A DNA stretch of 8,957 nucleotides. It comes from Bifidobacteriaceae bacterium. Its GTDB lineage: Bacteria > Actinomycetota > Actinomycetes > Actinomycetales > WQXJ01. Positions 1 through 6,070 of this stretch are shown piece after piece. A program made the position numbers and the translations under genes. The notes beneath the pieces were generated by a model, which saw nothing but the letters and a program-made list of their open reading frames with translations, was not told where the DNA came from and did no database searches. How positions within the stretch are numbered: the first letter of the stretch is position 1; the number at the start of each line of letters is the position of its first letter. The DNA is taken from assembly GCA_031278075.1 (NCBI GenBank), contig JAITLE010000001.1:1-8957 (forward strand), in the 5' to 3' direction.

Positions 1-165
1 GATGACGGCATCGTGCGGCAATTGGGGGCGGAGGGTCCCGATGCGGTGATCGCGCCTGGAGATCGCCGATGGCGCGGCCCGCGCAACCGATGTGGAAGAT
101 CACGTGACCTCCCGCCGCAGGGCCCTCCGGACCCCGAGATCGCCGCTGCGTACGCGGGTGAGTTC
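1..165. other. Leading segment without a supported gene
   Basis: Frame 1 is open from the window edge to 444, but its translation is rich in Arg, Gly and Pro and shows no family motif. The three minus-strand frames over this stretch also give nothing recognisable. I see no tRNA-like or terminator-like structure. It could be the decayed end of an upstream gene or a promoter region for the ATPase remnant that follows. Confidence 0.4.
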
Positions 166-234
166 CTACATCGAATGCAGGGAAATAACTACACGCAATG
201 CAGGGAAATCCCTGCATCAGACGCAGGAAAATCC
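166..234. repeat. Three tandem 23-bp direct repeats
   Basis: Units lie at 166-188, 189-211 and 212-234 with no spacer. Units 1 and 2 share the core AATGCAGGGAAAT (174-186 and 197-209) and match at 18 of 23 positions. Unit 3 is more diverged (GACGCAGGAAAAT core at 220-232) and matches unit 2 at 16 of 23. The period is not a multiple of three, so each unit is read in a different frame and the array is unlikely to be selected as protein. It ends 13 bp before the likely ATG of the ATPase remnant, which suggests iterated regulator-binding sites. Confidence 0.75.
199..216. promoter_or_regulatory. 18-bp palindrome, candidate operator
   Basis: The sequence TGCAGGGA-AA-TCCCTGCA has two perfect 8-bp arms around a 2-nt centre. 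It spans the junction of repeat units 2 and 3. Perfect short-spaced dyads of this kind usually bind dimeric regulators in DNA rather than form RNA hairpins, because a 2-nt loop is too tight. Its position 32-49 bp upstream of the presumed ATPase start fits an operator. The binding protein is unknown. Confidence 0.5.
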
Positions 235-247
235 GTTGGCTTGGAGC

Positions 248-676
248 ATGGACGTGACCCGAGCGATAGAACCCGACCTGACCCCGGGGCAGCCGCCGGT
301 GACCATCCTGGAGGGGCCTCGGATGTCCGACAAGACGCACACCGCGCGCAAGCTGTGGGCGAACGGGGTGTGGGACGGCTACGAGAACCTGGCAGACCCG
401 GCCACCTTCGAGATCGCGCGGCACGACTTGGCGGCTTGGCTTGAGTCGCTGAGTCCACGAGTCATCATTGACGAGGCCCAACTCCTGGCCCACCTGCCAC
501 TGCGGGTCAAATTCTTGGCCGACCAAGCCGGTTCGCGGCGGCGCTGGCTGCTGACTGGGTCGGTCAGCATCGGGCGGGCCGGCCTGGGCGGCTCAGACCC
601 CCTGACCGGCCGCGCCCAGCGCTGGACCCTGAGCCCCCTGACGGCGGGCGAATTGGCCGGCCGGCCCGGCGGCGAG
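248..676 (+). pseudogene. Truncated AAA ATPase (DUF4143-like), remnant
   Basis: The reading frame from ATG 248 shows the start of an AAA-type ATPase of the group that usually pairs an N-terminal AAA domain with a C-terminal DUF4143 domain. Visible pieces are a P-loop region TILEGPRMSDKTHTA (about residues 19-33), Walker B RVIIDEAQL (about 75), a sensor-like LLTGS, and the segment GSDPLTGRAQRWTLSPLTAGEL that normally precedes the second half. The Walker A glycine before Lys29 is Asp (D28), so nucleotide binding is probably lost. Family resemblance stops near 665-676, where the opposite strand begins to encode the C-terminus of VapC. The frame then runs on as antisense of vapC to a stop ending at 901. 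Members of this group are about 380-450 aa, so two thirds are missing. The start is uncertain: GGAG at 243-246 is too close to be a good ribosome site. Its cellular role is unknown even in intact members. Confidence 0.6.
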
Positions 677-1015
677 CTCCTGGGCGGCGGCCGTGAGGCG
701 CTTGTCGCGGGTCCAAAGGCTGTGCCCGGTGATGCGCGCCGAGCCGAGCAGGTGAATGTCGGTTGGGCCGAGGCCTTTGCCCCACAGGCGTTCGGAGGCG
801 ACGAACTGGAGGTACTCGGCGTGGGTCAGCACCTGGCAGGCCGGAAGCTTGGCGAGCGCGGCCACCACCTGCCCGCGCGATTTCAGCGATCCGGCCGCTA
901 GCTCCTCGATGACCATGGCGTGCGCCACCACTTGGTTTGACTCAAGTGCTGCTTGCAGCTCTGGATTTGCCTGGTGCAGGTGGTCGATCCAGACAGATGT
1001 GTCAACGATTATCAC
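593..1015 (-). CDS. vapC: VapC-family PIN-domain toxin ribonuclease
   Basis: This is a PIN-domain endoribonuclease of the type II toxin-antitoxin class; family members cleave tRNA or rRNA when freed from VapB. The GTG start at 1015 gives MIIVDTSVWIDHL, the canonical N-terminus, and overlaps the end of vapB by 14 bp, so translation is probably coupled. The acidic site is complete: D5, E37/E38 (VIEEL), D86 (GPTDIHLL) and D104 (LWTRDKRL). Typical relatives end soon after the last motif. Here the frame continues about 25 residues past AAAQEL into sequence that is antisense to the ATPase remnant (tail rich in Ala, Gly, Gln, Arg) and stops at 593. The native C-terminus therefore seems to have been replaced by a rearrangement near 670. 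The core looks intact and could be active, but whether the tail disturbs folding is unknown. Confidence 0.85.
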   Translation of the reverse strand: MIIVDTSVWIDHLHQANPELQAALESNQVVAHAMVIEELAAGSLKSRGQVVAALAKLPACQVLTHAEYLQFVASERLWGKGLGPTDIHLLGSARITGHSLWTRDKRLTAAAQELAAGPAGQFARRQGAQGPALGAAGQGV

Positions 1016-1205
1016 TGGCGCCCCCGCGCCTCGGCGGAGCCGCCGCGGTTGGGTCGCTGCCGCCAAGGGCCGCCAGGCGCTTGCCGGCCTCGACCTGGAC
1101 CAACGTTTGGACGGCCAAGCGGATCAAACTTGCCGGCTCGGATTGCCCGGTCATCTCAACCGCCTCTTGGAACAGCGCGTCGTCGATTGTGGCAGTTGTC
1201 CTCAT
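1002..1205 (-). CDS. vapB: VapB-family antitoxin
   Basis: A 67-aa protein beginning MRTTATIDDALFQEAVEMTG, the ribbon-helix-helix start typical of VapB antitoxins (PF09957 type), followed by a helix (LIRLAVQTLVQVEAGKRLAALGG) and a flexible Pro/Arg-rich tail expected to wrap the VapC active site. VapB would bind the toxin and, as a dimer, repress its own promoter. I chose the ATG at 1205 rather than the upstream in-frame ATG because it matches the family start and has a purine-rich AGGGGGGAG just upstream. The stop at 1002 lies inside vapC, so the two genes form one overlapping operon transcribed towards the ATPase remnant. Confidence 0.85.
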   Translation of the reverse strand: MRTTATIDDALFQEAVEMTGQSEPASLIRLAVQTLVQVEAGKRLAALGGSDPTAAAPPRRGGASDNR

Positions 1206-1260
1206 GCTCCCCCCTGGGCTCATCAATTTTGGAATCAATCGCATCACATTCTATGCCACC
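1206..1260 (-). promoter_or_regulatory. Probable vapBC promoter region
   Basis: The 45 bp between the hipA scrap and vapB is clearly more AT-rich than its surroundings. Read on the minus strand, TAGAAT at 1254-1249 is the best -10-like hexamer, which would place the transcript start near 1242. No convincing -35 is visible. A ribosome site of consecutive Gs (AGGGGGGAG) precedes the vapB ATG. The assignment rests on base composition and position only. Confidence 0.3.
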
Positions 1261-1494
1261 GCGTCTGGCAGCCGCTCGGCCAGCGACGCCAGCTCGGCCA
1301 AACCCCAGTCGGGGTCCAAGCAAAGGTCCTGAGCGAAGCCGAGCCACGCCCGCTGCGCCCAGCCCAGATTCCGATTCGTGCTTGTGGAGCGGGTGGACTC
1401 CCGCGGCCTGGCAAAGGTCCTCCTGATGGACCCGACGCCATCGTCCACCGATCTGGACGCGGTCGTACCGCTCAACCGCGACGACGCGCAACAT
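1251..1494 (-). pseudogene. hipA remnant: two out-of-frame fragments
   Basis: Two scraps of a HipA-type Ser/Thr kinase toxin lie directly after the HipB-like gene. The first (1494 down to about 1363) reads LRVVAVERYDRV...RVHQEDLCQA...HKHESESG. It matches the mid-protein HipA stretch known in E. coli as VERFDR...QEDMCQ...KYESDGG. The second (about 1370 down to the TAG at 1251) is in another frame and reads LCLDPDWGLAELASLAERLPDAVA, resembling the HipA C-terminal helices. The N-terminal half, the P-loop-like region and the catalytic GNTDxHxKN block are missing, so no kinase can be made. Intact HipA is about 410-440 aa and these pieces total about 80. An internal deletion plus a frame change explains the structure. 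The first scrap opens with an ATG one codon after the hipB stop, so a short peptide might be translated. Confidence 0.65.
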
Positions 1495-1497
1495 GGC

Positions 1498-1803
1498 TCA
1501 GCGAGCGCCTCGCAGGTGGCGGGCGATGATGTCGCTGGCCTGGATGATCGGCGGTGGCTGTCCCCGGCCGCCGGTCGCTGGGGTCGGCGGCGGCTTGAGC
1601 GTGACCGACAGATCCAGCTCGGCCAGCAGCCGCCAGACCATGTCCAGTGGAGCGGACGCCTTGTCGCCGGCCTCAAAGCCGACCAGCCACTGGCGGCCGA
1701 CCCGGGCGTCCGGCGCCAGATCGGCCTGCGACAGCCCCTGAGCCAGCCGGGAACGACGCACCGCCGCCCCGAGTTCTCGCACCCCGCCGACTGTTGTCGT
1801 CAT
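1498..1803 (-). CDS. hipB: HipB-like XRE-family antitoxin/regulator
   Basis: A 101-aa DNA-binding protein with an XRE helix-turn-helix: VRELGAAVRRSRLAQGLSQADLA...VGRQWLVGFEAGDKASAPLDMVWRLLAELDL, about residues 8-67. The C-terminal third is Pro-rich and lower in complexity (PPPTPATGGRGQPPP). HipB dimers bind inverted repeats at their own promoter and neutralise HipA. Here the partner kinase is reduced to scraps, so this is an orphan regulator. The ATG at 1803 gives the family-like N-terminus. No strong Shine-Dalgarno precedes it, and a GTG at codon 8 behind GGCGGG is an alternative start. The gene is transcribed away from the metE leader, so the gap to about 1939 is divergent promoter space. 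Confidence 0.7.
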   Translation of the reverse strand: MTTTVGGVRELGAAVRRSRLAQGLSQADLAPDARVGRQWLVGFEAGDKASAPLDMVWRLLAELDLSVTLKPPPTPATGGRGQPPPIIQASDIIARHLRGAR

Positions 1804-1938
1804 ACGGCGACTATCGCACGATGTCGTCGGGTAGCGACAGGGCTCGACGAGACTCACAGTTATGGTGCGAGCAACGTAAAGGTGAAGCATGACGCGGTGT
1901 TGCCCGGCGCGGGTCGGGCGTTTAGGCTTTGGACCGCG
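1804..1938. promoter_or_regulatory. Divergent promoter region, hipB / metE leader
   Basis: No gene is supported here. The segment must hold the promoter for the B12-riboswitch transcript (+) and probably that for hipB (-). It has a locally AT-richer part around 1855-1885, where TTATGGT (1859-1865) could act as a -10 for the + strand, but I find no matching -35. Several GTCG/CGAC words cluster at 1797-1842 and could include a HipB site, though no clean dyad is evident. Confidence 0.3.
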
Positions 1939-2142
1939 TTTGGTTCGCCCCGGGCGCGTTGGCTCAGGCCTGGGTTCGGGGCGAGGCAACAGGGAACCTG
2001 GTGAGAATCCGGGACTGCCCCGCAGCGGTATAGGGGAACGACCGCCGTCAGCCCTTGAGTGGGCGAGCACTGGGCCAATGGCCTGGGAAGCGACGGCCAG
2101 TAGGCGCCGATCGGCCCGCCCCGAAGTCCGAATACCTGCCGA
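1939..2142 (+). ncRNA. Cobalamin (adenosylcobalamin) riboswitch
   Basis: The conserved blocks of the cobalamin aptamer are present in order: GGAACCTGGTGAGAATCCGG (1993-2012), ACTGCCCCGCAGCGGTA (2014-2030), GGGAACGACCGCC (2033-2045), AGCACTGGGCC...CCTGGGAAGCGACGGCCAGTAGG (2066-2103), and the B12 box AAGTCCGAATACCTGCC (2124-2140). Supporting pairings are GCCGTC (2044-2049) with GACGGC (2092-2097), the small hairpin AGCCC...GGGC (2050-2064), and a 9-nt arm TTCGGGGCG (1975-1983) perfectly complementary to CGCCCCGAA (2117-2125). The 5' edge (TTTGGTTCGCCC, 1939-1950) is approximate. It lies 125 nt upstream of metE, the classic arrangement in which bound coenzyme B12 turns off the B12-independent methionine synthase. 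Confidence 0.95.
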
Positions 2143-2232
2143 GCGTGCGGCCGCCGCCGGCGCGCCGCTGACCACAGCCCCGCGGGTGGGCCGGTGGCCG
2201 CCCAGGGGCGTGCGCGCCCGGGCGCCGCTCCC

Positions 2233-2261
2233 GTCCGCGAGCCATCGGACTCGCGAAGGAG
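2233..2261 (+). promoter_or_regulatory. Candidate riboswitch expression platform and metE RBS
   Basis: Two mutually exclusive hairpins sit immediately before the metE start. One is GTCCG/CGGAC (2233-2237 with 2246-2250) and the other is CGCGAG/CTCGCG (2236-2241 with 2250-2255). The second ends flush against the Shine-Dalgarno AAGGAG (2256-2261), which is 6 nt from the GTG. No U-rich terminator follows the aptamer, so control of translation initiation is the more likely mode. The switching itself is inferred. Confidence 0.4.
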
Positions 2262-2267
2262 AGCCCC

Positions 2268-4595
2268 GTGACCAGCCATTCCACCACCGCGACCGTGCTC
2301 GGCTACCCTCGCCAAGGGCCGCGCCGGGAACTCAAATCAGCGGTCGAGGCCTATTGGTCCGGCCGCGTCGGCGCCGCTGAGCTGGAGGATGTCGCCCGCC
2401 GGCTGCGTGGCGCCCGGCTGGCCGAGTTGCGCGCCGCCGGGCTCGGCGAGGCGCCCAGCAACGATTTCTCCTACTACGACCACGTGCTCGACACGGCTTG
2501 GCTGCTTGGGGCCATCCCACCCCGTTTTGGCCGGCTGGCCGATTCCGTCCAGTCGGACCGCGCTCTGGATCCTTACTTCGCGCTCGCCCGGGGTGGGGAG
2601 GGGACCCAACCATTGGAGCTCACGAAGTGGTTCGACACGAATTACCACTACCTGGTGCCCGAGATCACGCCTGACATGACCTTCACTCTCAACCCGGCCA
2701 AAGTCTTGGCCGAATTCGACGACGCGAGGAACGCAGGCGTCATCACGCGCCCAGTGCTGCTCGGTCCGGTCAGCTTCTTGCTGTTGGCGAAGGCGGCCGG
2801 CGCCGCACCGCACTTCTCGCCGCTCGACGCCCTGGATCGCGTCTTGCCCTTGTATCAGGAGCTGCTCGCTCTGCTGGCGGACAGGGGCGCCGAGTGGGTC
2901 CAGTTGGACGAGCCTTGCCTGGTGTTGGACCAGGATGCGGCCACGCTCGCACGGACCGCCGAGGCCTATGCCACTCTGGCCGTGCCCTCAGCCCTAAGGC
3001 CCTCGATCCTTCTCGCCACCTACTTCGGGCGCCTGGGTGAGGCTCTGCCCGTGCTGGCGGACGCCCCGGTCGAGGGTCTGGCGATCGACTTCACCGGCTC
3101 GGGCCGTGGCAATTTCGAAGATCTGCGAAGAATCGGCGGTTTGGGCGCGAAGCGCTTGGTGGCTGGGCTGATCGACGGCCGGAACGTCTGGACCGCTGAT
3201 TTGGCCGCGGCGCTCCGCGCCGCCGAGAGCCTCGTCCCGCTGGCCGGAGCGCTCGACATCGCCGCATCGTGCTCATTGCTCCACGTCCCGTTGGACGTCA
3301 CGTTGGAGGACACCCTGCCCGCGGCGCTAACCGGCTGGTTGGCGTTCGCGCGCCAGAAGCTGGCTGAGATCGTCACTGTGGCGCGGGGTGTCGCGGAAGG
3401 CCCGGAGGGAATCGTCCAGGAGTTGGAAATGAATCGCGCCGTGCTGGCCCGGCGTGCCAGCTCACCGCTTAGGCGCGTGTCGGCGGTTCGGAGACGGGCC
3501 GGCGCGCTGGGGCCTGAGGATCGTCGGCGCGGCGCTCCACGCGCCGAGCGGGCCGTGGCGCAACGCGCCGCCCTGGCTCTGCCCACGCTGCCGACCACCA
3601 CGATCGGGTCCTTCCCCCAGACCGCCGAAGTGCGCGCGGCGCGGGCGGCGCATCGCCGGGGCGAACTCACGGCGGCCGCATACGAACAGGAGATGCGGGC
3701 TCAGATCGCCATGGTGGTGGACGCCCAGGAACGGCTGGGGCTGGACCTTCTGGTCCACGGCGAACCGGAGCGCAACGACATGGTGCAGTATTTCGCCGAA
3801 CAATTGGACGGGTTCTGGGCCACAGCTCATGGCTGGGTGCAGTCGTATGGGAGCCGCTATGTGCGCCCACCGATCCTGTTCGGGGACGTCTCCCGCCCGG
3901 CGCCGATCACGGTCCCTTGGACCCGGCACGCGATGGGTTTGACGAACCGGCCCGTCAAGGGGATGTTGACCGGTCCGGTCACCATGCTGGCGTGGTCGTT
4001 CGTGCGGGAAGACCAGCCGCTCGCGGCGACCGCCGACCAGGTGGCGTTGGCGCTCAGGGATGAGGTCGCCGACTTGGAGGCGGCTGGCGCCCGGGCGATC
4101 CAGGTCGACGAGCCGGCGCTCAGGGAACTGTTGCCCTTGCGTCGCGCCGAACGCGCCGCCTACCTGGACTGGGCCGTCGGCTCGTTCCTGCTGGCGACCG
4201 GCGGCGCGGCCGCGGTGACGCAGGTCCACACCCACATGTGTTACGCCGACTTCGGTGATGTGATCGCCGCGATCGAGGCGATGGATCCGGACGTGGTCTC
4301 GCTCGAGGCGGCTCGGTCAGGTGTCAGCTTGTTGACGGATCTGGCCAGCTCCGGACTGGGCAAGCCGGGAAGCGCGGCTGTCGGCCCAGGGGTTTGGGAC
4401 ATCCATTCGCCGCGTGTGCCCGGCGCGGAGGAGGTGGCGGCGCGAATCCGCGCGGCGCTCGCCGCCCTCGGGCCGGACGTCTGGGTCAATCCGGATTGCG
4501 GCCTCAAGACCCGTGCCTGGCCCGAGGTCGAGGCCGCGCTCGCCAACCTGGTCGCGGCTGCCCGCCAGGTCCGCGCCGAGTTGGCGGCGGCTTAG
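2268..4595 (+). CDS. metE: Cobalamin-independent methionine synthase
   Basis: 5-methyltetrahydropteroyltriglutamate-homocysteine methyltransferase: it makes methionine in the cytoplasm by moving a methyl group from the folate directly to homocysteine without B12. At 775 aa it is full length (E. coli MetE is 753). The N-terminal barrel shows SYYDHVLDTAWLLGAIP and ELTKWFDTNYHYLVPEI. The C-terminal barrel begins near LPTTTIGSFPQT and carries HGEPERNDMVQYF, GMLTGPVTMLAWS and IQVDEPAL. The zinc/homocysteine ligands are all visible: H656 and C658 (THMCYADF), E680 (SLEAARS) and C744 (NPDCGLKTR). The start is GTG 2268 behind AAGGAG. The gene stands alone behind the cobalamin riboswitch, so it should be repressed when B12 is plentiful. 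No frameshift or missing residue was seen; the linker between the barrels (about residues 395-435) is Arg/Ala-rich, as is common in actinobacteria. Confidence 0.97.
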   Translation: MTSHSTTATVLGYPRQGPRRELKSAVEAYWSGRVGAAELEDVARRLRGARLAELRAAGLGEAPSNDFSYYDHVLDTAWLLGAIPPRFGRLADSVQSDRALDPYFALARGGEGTQPLELTKWFDTNYHYLVPEITPDMTFTLNPAKVLAEFDDARNAGVITRPVLLGPVSFLLLAKAAGAAPHFSPLDALDRVLPLYQELLALLADRGAEWVQLDEPCLVLDQDAATLARTAEAYATLAVPSALRPSILLATYFGRLGEALPVLADAPVEGLAIDFTGSGRGNFEDLRRIGGLGAKRLVAGLIDGRNVWTADLAAALRAAESLVPLAGALDIAASCSLLHVPLDVTLEDTLPAALTGWLAFARQKLAEIVTVARGVAEGPEGIVQELEMNRAVLARRASSPLRRVSAVRRRAGALGPEDRRRGAPRAERAVAQRAALALPTLPTTTIGSFPQTAEVRAARAAHRRGELTAAAYEQEMRAQIAMVVDAQERLGLDLLVHGEPERNDMVQYFAEQLDGFWATAHGWVQSYGSRYVRPPILFGDVSRPAPITVPWTRHAMGLTNRPVKGMLTGPVTMLAWSFVREDQPLAATADQVALALRDEVADLEAAGARAIQVDEPALRELLPLRRAERAAYLDWAVGSFLLATGGAAAVTQVHTHMCYADFGDVIAAIEAMDPDVVSLEAARSGVSLLTDLASSGLGKPGSAAVGPGVWDIHSPRVPGAEEVAARIRAALAALGPDVWVNPDCGLKTRAWPEVEAALANLVAAARQVRAELAAA

Positions 4596-4614
4596 CACTG
4601 CGTCACGCTCCGGC

Positions 4615-4637
4615 GGGCGGGCGTTCGGGCGGGCGGG
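4615..4637 (+). other. Potential G-quadruplex, metE 3' region
   Basis: Five GGG runs (4615-4617, 4619-4621, 4627-4629, 4631-4633, 4635-4637) are separated by loops of 1, 5, 1 and 1 nt, which satisfies the usual G-quadruplex rule with one spare run. It lies on the coding strand 20 nt after the metE stop. Such an element could slow RNA polymerase or stabilise the 3' end of the mRNA. In GC-rich genomes such runs also arise by chance. Confidence 0.4.
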
Positions 4638-4673
4638 CTTGCGCGCGGCGGCACGTCACGCGTCGCCCAGGTT

Positions 4674-4713
4674 CGTCTCGCGGACGCGATGCCGTGGCCG
4701 ATCGCGCGAGACG
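4674..4713 (+). terminator. 9-bp stem-loop between metE and fba
   Basis: CGTCTCGCG (4674-4682) pairs perfectly with CGCGAGACG (4705-4713) around a 22-nt loop that can itself form a small GCC/GGC pairing. No U-run follows, so this is not a standard intrinsic terminator. It may be the metE terminator of the U-poor kind seen in high-GC actinobacteria, or an mRNA 3'-end structure. Confidence 0.35.
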
Positions 4714-4730
4714 TGGGCCCTACGCCGGGT

Positions 4731-4746
4731 CGGCGCGACCGCGCCG
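4731..4746. promoter_or_regulatory. 16-bp GC dyad upstream of fba
   Basis: CGGCGCG-AC-CGCGCCG is a perfect inverted repeat, with a 2-nt centre if read as a DNA site or a 6-nt loop if read as a 5-bp RNA hairpin. It ends 53 bp before the fba start, where a promoter is expected. No clear -10/-35 pair is visible around it. It may be an operator or may be chance in GC-rich DNA. Confidence 0.25.
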
Positions 4747-4799
4747 GGTGGCAGGATGGGATCGTCTAGTTGTCCATCGACGCCTCCAAAGGAGGAACC

Positions 4800-5825
<1,026 letters not shown>

Positions 5826-5847
5826 GGGTCTTCCGACTACCGGCGGG

Positions 5848-5887
5848 ACGGCCGGGTCGCCTTGCGGGGTGGCCCGGCCGTTTCTTG
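5848..5887 (+). terminator. Rho-independent terminator of fba
   Basis: ACGGCCGGG (5848-5856) pairs perfectly over 9 bp with CCCGGCCGT (5873-5881) around a 16-nt loop and runs directly into TTTCTTG. It starts 22 nt after the fba stop codon. The GC-rich stem plus T-tract is the standard intrinsic-terminator form, so fba transcription should end here and the ROK gene needs its own promoter. Confidence 0.8.
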
Positions 5888-5891
5888 TCCG

Positions 5892-5993
5892 GGTGCGGTG
5901 GCGGGCGCGCGGCGTCGGCCGGTCGCGCGTTCTCCCGTGGCAGGTGCTGTGGTGGGCGCACGATGCCGACCGGTCGCCCTAGCTCCGCTGCCC
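5892..5993. repeat. Degenerate 51-bp tandem duplication
   Basis: Position-by-position comparison of 5892-5942 with 5943-5993 gives 36 identities in 51 without any gap; the first 35 positions match at 28. Both units contain the word GGTGC near the start and CCGGTCGC in the middle. The unit lies in non-coding DNA between the fba terminator and the ROK promoter. No gene is supported in 5882-6035. Confidence 0.5.
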
Positions 5994-6035
5994 GGTAACG
6001 ATTTGGCAACGGATCGCGCGGGGGCGGGCTCCGAG

Positions 6036-6064
6036 TTGACATGGGTTTGTAAGGAAGCTTTACT
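6036..6064 (+). promoter_or_regulatory. Sigma-70 promoter of the ROK gene
   Basis: A perfect -35 TTGACA (6036-6041) is followed after 17 bp by a -10-like TTTACT (6059-6064). A transcript start about 7 nt downstream of the -10 falls on or next to the GTG start codon at 6071, so the mRNA is probably leaderless, which is common in actinobacteria. This is the clearest promoter in the window. Confidence 0.7.
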
Positions 6065-6069
6065 AACAA
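6047..6069. promoter_or_regulatory. 23-bp dyad, probable ROK operator
   Basis: The dyad has the form TTGTNAGNAA-NNN-TTNCTNACAA, centred on 6058. Inverted repeats with TTNCTNA-type arms and an AT-rich centre are characteristic sites for ROK-family repressors. It overlaps the whole -10 box and ends 2 nt before the start codon, so a bound repressor would block polymerase. Autorepression by the gene product, relieved by a sugar or sugar phosphate, is the natural reading. I could not find a second copy in front of the solute-binding-protein gene. Confidence 0.6.
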
Positions 6070-6070
6070 T

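Noticed and set aside
166..234. The 23-bp repeats as a small CRISPR array
   Set aside because: The units are contiguous without spacers, only three are present, and no cas genes are nearby.
92..901. A single continuous 269-aa gene over the ATPase remnant and beyond
   Set aside because: Only the part from about 248 to 676 resembles a protein family. After that the frame is the antisense of vapC, whose PIN motifs are clear, and before 248 it translates the 23-bp repeats.
1002..1247. Earlier vapB start 14 codons upstream
   Set aside because: The extra residues do not fit the VapB N-terminus, and the purine-rich ribosome site lies within that stretch just before ATG 1205.
2143..2232. Intrinsic terminator as the riboswitch expression platform
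   Set aside because: GC-rich self-complementary words such as GGCCGGTGGCC exist here, but no T-tract follows any of them, so I could not support a terminator.
3020..4235. Long open frames on the minus strand opposite metE
   Set aside because: They are GC-bias shadows of an unmistakable metE with all zinc ligands, and their translations show no family features.
4770..4799. TTG start giving aldolase ten extra residues
   Set aside because: An ideal AAAGGAGG lies inside this stretch, 4 nt before ATG 4800, and the family N-terminus begins at that ATG.
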